DNA of 5,549 nt, taken from positions 1-5,549 of the forward strand of contig JAAFHI010000283.1 of assembly GCA_013298335.1 (NCBI GenBank). Direction: 5' to 3'. Origin of the DNA: Actinomycetota bacterium. GTDB lineage: Bacteria > Acidobacteriota > Blastocatellia > Chloracidobacteriales > Chloracidobacteriaceae. Position numbers and translations under genes: made by a program. A model generated the notes under the pieces. The model saw only the letters and a program-made list of their open reading frames with translations. It was not told the DNA's origin and did not search any database. Of this stretch, positions 4,805 to 5,549 are shown piece by piece; positions within the stretch are counted from its first letter, which is position 1; every line of letters begins with the position of its first letter.

Positions 4805-5549
4805 TTCTTTTCTTCCTTGCCCGCTTCCCACTGTTTGTACAACTCGCGCTTGGCGACGCCGTGTTTCTGTGAAATCTGCTTGATCGCGGCGTTCGCGCCC
4901 AACCCCTGTGATTCCATCAGGTTGCGGATTTCCGCGATGAGGTCGGCTTCATCTGGTGGCGGCGTGTCGTCCGGGGATTTTCCGGCAATGAGAACCACCA
5001 TTTCGCCGCGCGGGTCGTGGGTTTCGAAGTGGGCGGCGAGTTCCGAGAGCGGTCCGCGCAGAAATTCCTCGTAGTGTTTCGACAGTTCGCGGGCGACGAC
5101 GGCCCGGCGGTCGCCGAAAACGGCCCGCGCGTCGTCGAGAAACTGCCGGATGCGGTGCGGCGCTTCGTAGAAAACCAGCGTCGCGGCGGTTTCGGCCACG
5201 CCCGCGAAGGTGTCGCGCCGGGCTTTTTCTTTTGGCGGCGGAAATCCGACGAAGTGAAACTGGTTGGTATCGAGTCCCGAGGCGGCGAGCGCCGTCACCG
5301 CCGCGCAGGGGCCGGGGAGCGCCGTGACCGGCAATCCGGCCTCGACGACGGCCCTGACGACCAGTGCGCCCGGGTCGGAAATGCCCGGCATCCCGGCGTC
5401 GCTCACCATCGCGACCGATTGTCCAGCGTGCAACTTCTCCAGAATCAATGCGATGCGGGTGTGTTCGTTGTGTTCGTGACAACTGACCACCGGCGTCCGG
5501 ATGTCGTAGCGTTCGAGCAGAGTCCGGGTGTGGCGGGTGTCTTCGCAGG
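4801..5549 (-). CDS. rsmI: 16S rRNA (cytidine(1402)-2'-O)-methyltransferase RsmI, partial
   Basis: RsmI uses S-adenosylmethionine to 2'-O-methylate C1402 of 16S rRNA in the ribosomal decoding centre. The visible 248 residues begin CEDTRHTRTLLERYDI at the right edge and continue without a stop. Family hallmarks follow in order: SCHEHNEHTR, VSDAGMPGISDPG, LPGPCAAVTALAASGL, FHFVGFPPPKEKARR, FYEAPHRI and VARELSKHYEEFLRG. The C-terminal segment from about LIAEIRNLMESQGLG to KRELYKQW is the family's small helix-turn-helix domain. The N-terminus, including the conserved TPIGNL region, lies beyond 5549; about 35-40 residues are missing by comparison with family length. A GTG at 5488-5490 is internal and not the start. 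Small departures from the usual wording (Met for Thr in SDAGTPG, Cys for Ser in LPGPSA) are unremarkable. The gene converges on the SUKH-like gene, their stop codons overlapping, with no terminator between them. Confidence 0.96.
   Translation of the reverse strand, partial: CEDTRHTRTLLERYDIRTPVVSCHEHNEHTRIALILEKLHAGQSVAMVSDAGMPGISDPGALVVRAVVEAGLPVTALPGPCAAVTALAASGLDTNQFHFVGFPPPKEKARRDTFAGVAETAATLVFYEAPHRIRQFLDDARAVFGDRRAVVARELSKHYEEFLRGPLSELAAHFETHDPRGEMVVLIAGKSPDDTPPPDEADLIAEIRNLMESQGLGANAAIKQISQKHGVAKRELYKQWEAGKEEKN

Overview
The window is GC-rich, densely coded bacterial DNA. A Sec-type signal peptide on a secreted phosphatase points to a Gram-negative-type or otherwise exporting bacterium, but nothing here fixes the phylum. 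The PafA-like phosphatase, the paired hairpin repeats and the heptamer repeat would suit several high-GC lineages, so any placement (for example in the PVC group) is only a guess.

Layout from left to right. Bases 1-416 hold no supportable gene but carry one diverged copy of a two-hairpin repeat (118-169). A small two-helix membrane protein follows (417-614, +) and meets the next operon tail to tail at a strong shared hairpin terminator (629-660). On the minus strand, a Fic-fold protein (1352-2107) and a glyoxalase II-like metallo-beta-lactamase-fold hydrolase (690-1355) form a two-gene operon with overlapping stop and start codons. The Fic active-site motif is degenerate and lacks the catalytic histidine. 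A divergent 394-base intergenic region (2108-2501) contains two different inverted repeat pairs, one in each presumed 5' leader, with a short unique core between them. On the plus strand, a PafA-like alkaline phosphatase with a complete set of metal and catalytic residues (2502-4169) is followed, after a GGGATGA heptamer repeat, by a SUKH-like protein (4211-4804). That gene meets rsmI (4801 to beyond 5549, minus), the 16S rRNA 2'-O-methyltransferase, and their stop codons overlap on a TTAA palindrome. rsmI is cut by the right edge and lacks its N-terminus.

How the genes relate. PafA-like enzymes release phosphate from phosphomonoesters outside the cytoplasm, and RsmI is translation housekeeping. 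The two genes without obvious housekeeping roles are the degenerate Fic protein, coupled to the hydrolase, and the SUKH-like protein, a family best known as immunity proteins; no toxin gene is visible beside it. The most unusual structural signal is the set of three 52-base two-hairpin units. Their differences fall largely in compensating base pairs, which indicates selection on structure, as in REP/BIME-type repeats.
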